Origin: Lithospermum erythrorhizon
Taxonomy: Eukaryota; Streptophyta; Magnoliopsida; Boraginales; Boraginaceae
Assembly: GCA_019722365.1 (NCBI GenBank)
Contig: JADFUC010002135.1
Coordinates: forward strand, 703,537 to 767,536
DNA length: 64,000 bases
Direction: 5' to 3'
The notes under the pieces were generated by a model, which worked only from the letters and a program-made list of their open reading frames with translations, searched no databases and was not told the DNA's origin. Each line of letters starts with the position of its first letter. Position 1 is the stretch's first letter. A program made the translations under genes and the position numbers. This document shows positions 61,924 through 64,000 of the stretch, in pieces.

Positions 61924-62612
61924 TCAGCATAATAGACAATGGTCAGCTCCAATCATACCAATATGGAAACAAGTAGCACTGTTAAACAGAAGGCTCCACT
62001 GAGGATCGTAGATAACCCGGTCCAAACGAGATTTGATCACGTCATCCCCTTCTCGCTTATTCCACCAAGTGTACGGATGACCAACAAAACCCAAATCAAG
62101 CATCCCATAGTTTTTAACAAAGTTCCTAAACATGGACATACTCCCCTCAGACCTAGTATTACCCCCTTTATTTTCCTCTTGATCAAGAATATCATTAAAG
62201 TCTCCCATAATCACACCACCAAAAGGTCCCGGTAGCAGTAATGATTCAACATGCTCAAACTGTATTCGTCGTTTGCCCTCTTCGCAGCTGAAATAAACAA
62301 ACTGCCTCCAACTCCTCTTAGTCTCGTCAGTTATAATGGTCTCAACATACGAATCTGATGTTCGCTCAATCGAAATTGTTCCATCAACCTTCTACATTAC
62401 ATCAATACCACCAGGCAGCCCCACAAGATTAATAACAAAACATAAAGGAAATCCTAATCTAGTACTAATTTTTTTAAATATTTTTTCTTTATTTTTGGTT
62501 TCTAACAAAACAATAACATCTGGAAAATGGATGCGACAAACATCCATAAGAGCGCGAACTGTCAGAGTTTTGCCCACCCCTAACAGTTTCAGGTCATAAT
62601 CTTCATCTAATA
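61924..62612 (-). pseudogene. LINE endonuclease domain
   Basis: Endonuclease/exonuclease/phosphatase fold that nicks target DNA. Open pieces at 62577-62392 (TLTVRALMDVCRIHFPDVIVLLETK, with the catalytic Glu in LLETK) and 62214-61924 (GDFNDIL; SRLDRV; ADHCLL). A frameshift near 62230-62390 separates them. Confidence 0.8.
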
Positions 62613-64000
62613 ATTTAGAGCCGTTCTAGATTGGCTATCACCACCTTCAATGACGACGTATCAAGCTCGCTATTCTCCTGAACCAAAGCTTCTCCTCCAT
62701 ATGAAGATTGCACGAAGCACACTGATTTTTTATTATTTTTTCACTTTTTTCTTCACCCTATTCTATATATGAAGAGAAATTTTGTGCTATCACCACAAGT
62801 CAACCATCTTATTTCCATTACAACACACAAAATCTTTTTATTAATAAAATACCACAAATCGCTTGGCGAACGACTAATTTACCCCTAAACAACTTTCCAT
62901 TTCACTTTCATTAAACCTAAGCCTACTCCCCGCCTATTTCACATTTACAGCCTAATTCCCTCATTTACGTAGCCACCCACATTTAAGGAGGCGACATGTA
63001 AAAAATTTCATATTATTAACTCAAAGTTCTGCAGATTTCAAATAATATGCTTATTCCTAAAATCTCTACTAATTTCTGTGATTATTTCGTTATCAAGGCC
63101 ATTATTTCGCTAATTACTCAAGCAACAATTTCGGTATTGTCGCTGCGTGTTATTTCTATTATATTGTTACGCCGTGTTTTATTTCACAAAAGTTAATCTT
63201 TACGCTGGCTTCTCATTAAGTATTTTAAAGTGAGCATTTGTGTTTTATTTGACAAAGTTTGAATCTTTTAGCTTTTTCTCAAGCCACGACGATAATTGTC
63301 AGAATTTAAGATAACACATTATAATACGCTTTTAACTCGCATAACATATTATCATATATTATAACACAAATATAACACATTATAATATGTTATAACTAAG
63401 ATAACACATTATCATACGTTATAACACACAAAGATAACTTAATATACCAGTATAATCCACTCTATACGTCAGCTTTTATAATTTTGAAAATATTATTTTA
63501 AGAATAGCTGATAACTAGCGCTCCAATTCGACGGCGAAACGCTAACAATTGTCGATTGGAGGAGTACGCACTACGCGCAGATTTGTTCAAAAGTATGATT
63601 GATTTAATAACGTGGTACATTTGCTTGTTGATTTTATTAAATGTTCATTTTCCAAATTACATTATATTAGTAATGCTATTTTGTTTTTGCTTTGATTTTT
63701 GACTAGATATACTTGGTTGTCAGATTAACTTCTTATATTTTTTATCACAATGTAAAATATGGCGAAATGAAAAGCACTAAGTTAACAACAAGACATTGTC
63801 ATAGAGCACATCCGATTCCTATTGTCGGATGAAAATTTGATCTCTATACGCCAAGAATACAAAGTTCATCGACCTACTCTTTCAAACTAAGATTTCGCCA
63901 TACAAAAGTTCCACCTCGCGGGTTACAAAAGCGCTTTTAATCATTTACTGACAACTGGCCCATCTTAAACGAACTATCTCAAAGAAAGTCCCCACAGATG
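62613..64000. other. Spacer to window end, no gene
   Basis: 62703-62770 resembles 25095-25165 in rearranged order, another dispersed repeat piece. Apart from the 30-bp array at 63311-63430 nothing is recognised. Confidence 0.5.
63311..63430. repeat. AT-rich tandem array, about 30-bp period
   Basis: ataaca(c/t)att at 63311, 63341, 63372 and 63401, each followed by 'at(a/c)ata(t/c)gtt' variants. Four degenerate copies. Confidence 0.75.

Larger units (their letters stand above)
58690..62612 (-). mobile_element. LINE (L1-type with RNase H), decayed
   Basis: Non-LTR retrotransposon ORF2 on the minus strand, domains in order. A start resembling MKIMTW and TLTVRALMDVCRIHFPDV (62612-62500) opens the AP-like endonuclease. 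MGDFNDIL, HPYTWWNKREGDDVIKSRLDR and DH follow (62214-61930). A linker includes FWRDRAKFKMLKEGDRNTNFFHA (61206-61679). RT pieces are LKLDMSK (about 60885), then GFIRPTRGIRQGDTLSPYLF (60740-60690). RNase H-like KLNCDAGWRKE and GSLGVIARG lie at 59130-59210, and the A-rich tail is near 58690. Between SPPIS (about 60600) and PKFVMNYF (about 60575) the stretch that normally carries the RT catalytic FADD is deleted. It cannot be active. ORF1 was not found. Confidence 0.9.

Overview
The window looks like nuclear DNA of a eudicot plant. It is AT-rich, has split genes with GT-AG introns, and carries dense plant-type transposons (Ty1/copia, Ty3, LINE, SINE, PIF/Harbinger, Stowaway MITEs). The genes recognised are plant family-1 glycosyltransferases (UGT85-like), a Gfo/Idh/MocA oxidoreductase of the At4g09670 type and a tropinone-reductase-like SDR fragment. 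The UGT sequences resemble asterid UGT85 proteins such as iridoid/deoxyloganetin-type glucosyltransferases. That placement is inference from memory of the family; the species is not determined.

Layout. 1-5.1 kb: gene-poor AT-rich DNA with a 20-bp-period GGACGTCCG array and an LTR fragment. 5.16-7.07 kb: UGT gene 1 (+). 7.9-8.4 kb: SINE-like repeat. 9.3-11.8 kb: a decayed PIF/Harbinger transposon with transposase and Myb-like ORFs, both on the minus strand. 14.7-21.2 kb: duplication block A, carrying UGT gene 2. 21.2-38 kb: transposon-rich spacer with a deleted copia, a Ty3 gag fragment, LTRs, MITEs and tandem repeats. 39.5-41.0 kb: oxidoreductase gene (-). 45.1-45.6 kb: SDR fragment (-). 46.2-58.7 kb: duplication block B, carrying UGT gene 3, the same locus as block A but enlarged by a solo LTR, a SINE and a 5.75-kb copia inserted in intron 2. 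58.7-62.6 kb: a decayed LINE (-).

The three UGTs form a direct-orientation cluster. All keep the 44-residue PSPG box layout with Trp22 and Gln44 where readable, which predicts UDP-glucose use. Genes 2 and 3 share an extra intron that gene 1 lacks. None of the three is fully open as given: gene 1 is broken in its 5' half, gene 2 in exons 1-2, and gene 3 in exons 2-3. The breaks in genes 2 and 3 are largely complementary, and small indels are scattered through the window, including in the otherwise well-preserved oxidoreductase. Consensus error in long-read sequence is therefore a serious alternative to true pseudogenes. I found no clearly new biological system. The most informative features are the duplicated UGT locus with dated insertions, the paralogue-specific intron, and a copia element with two gag copies.
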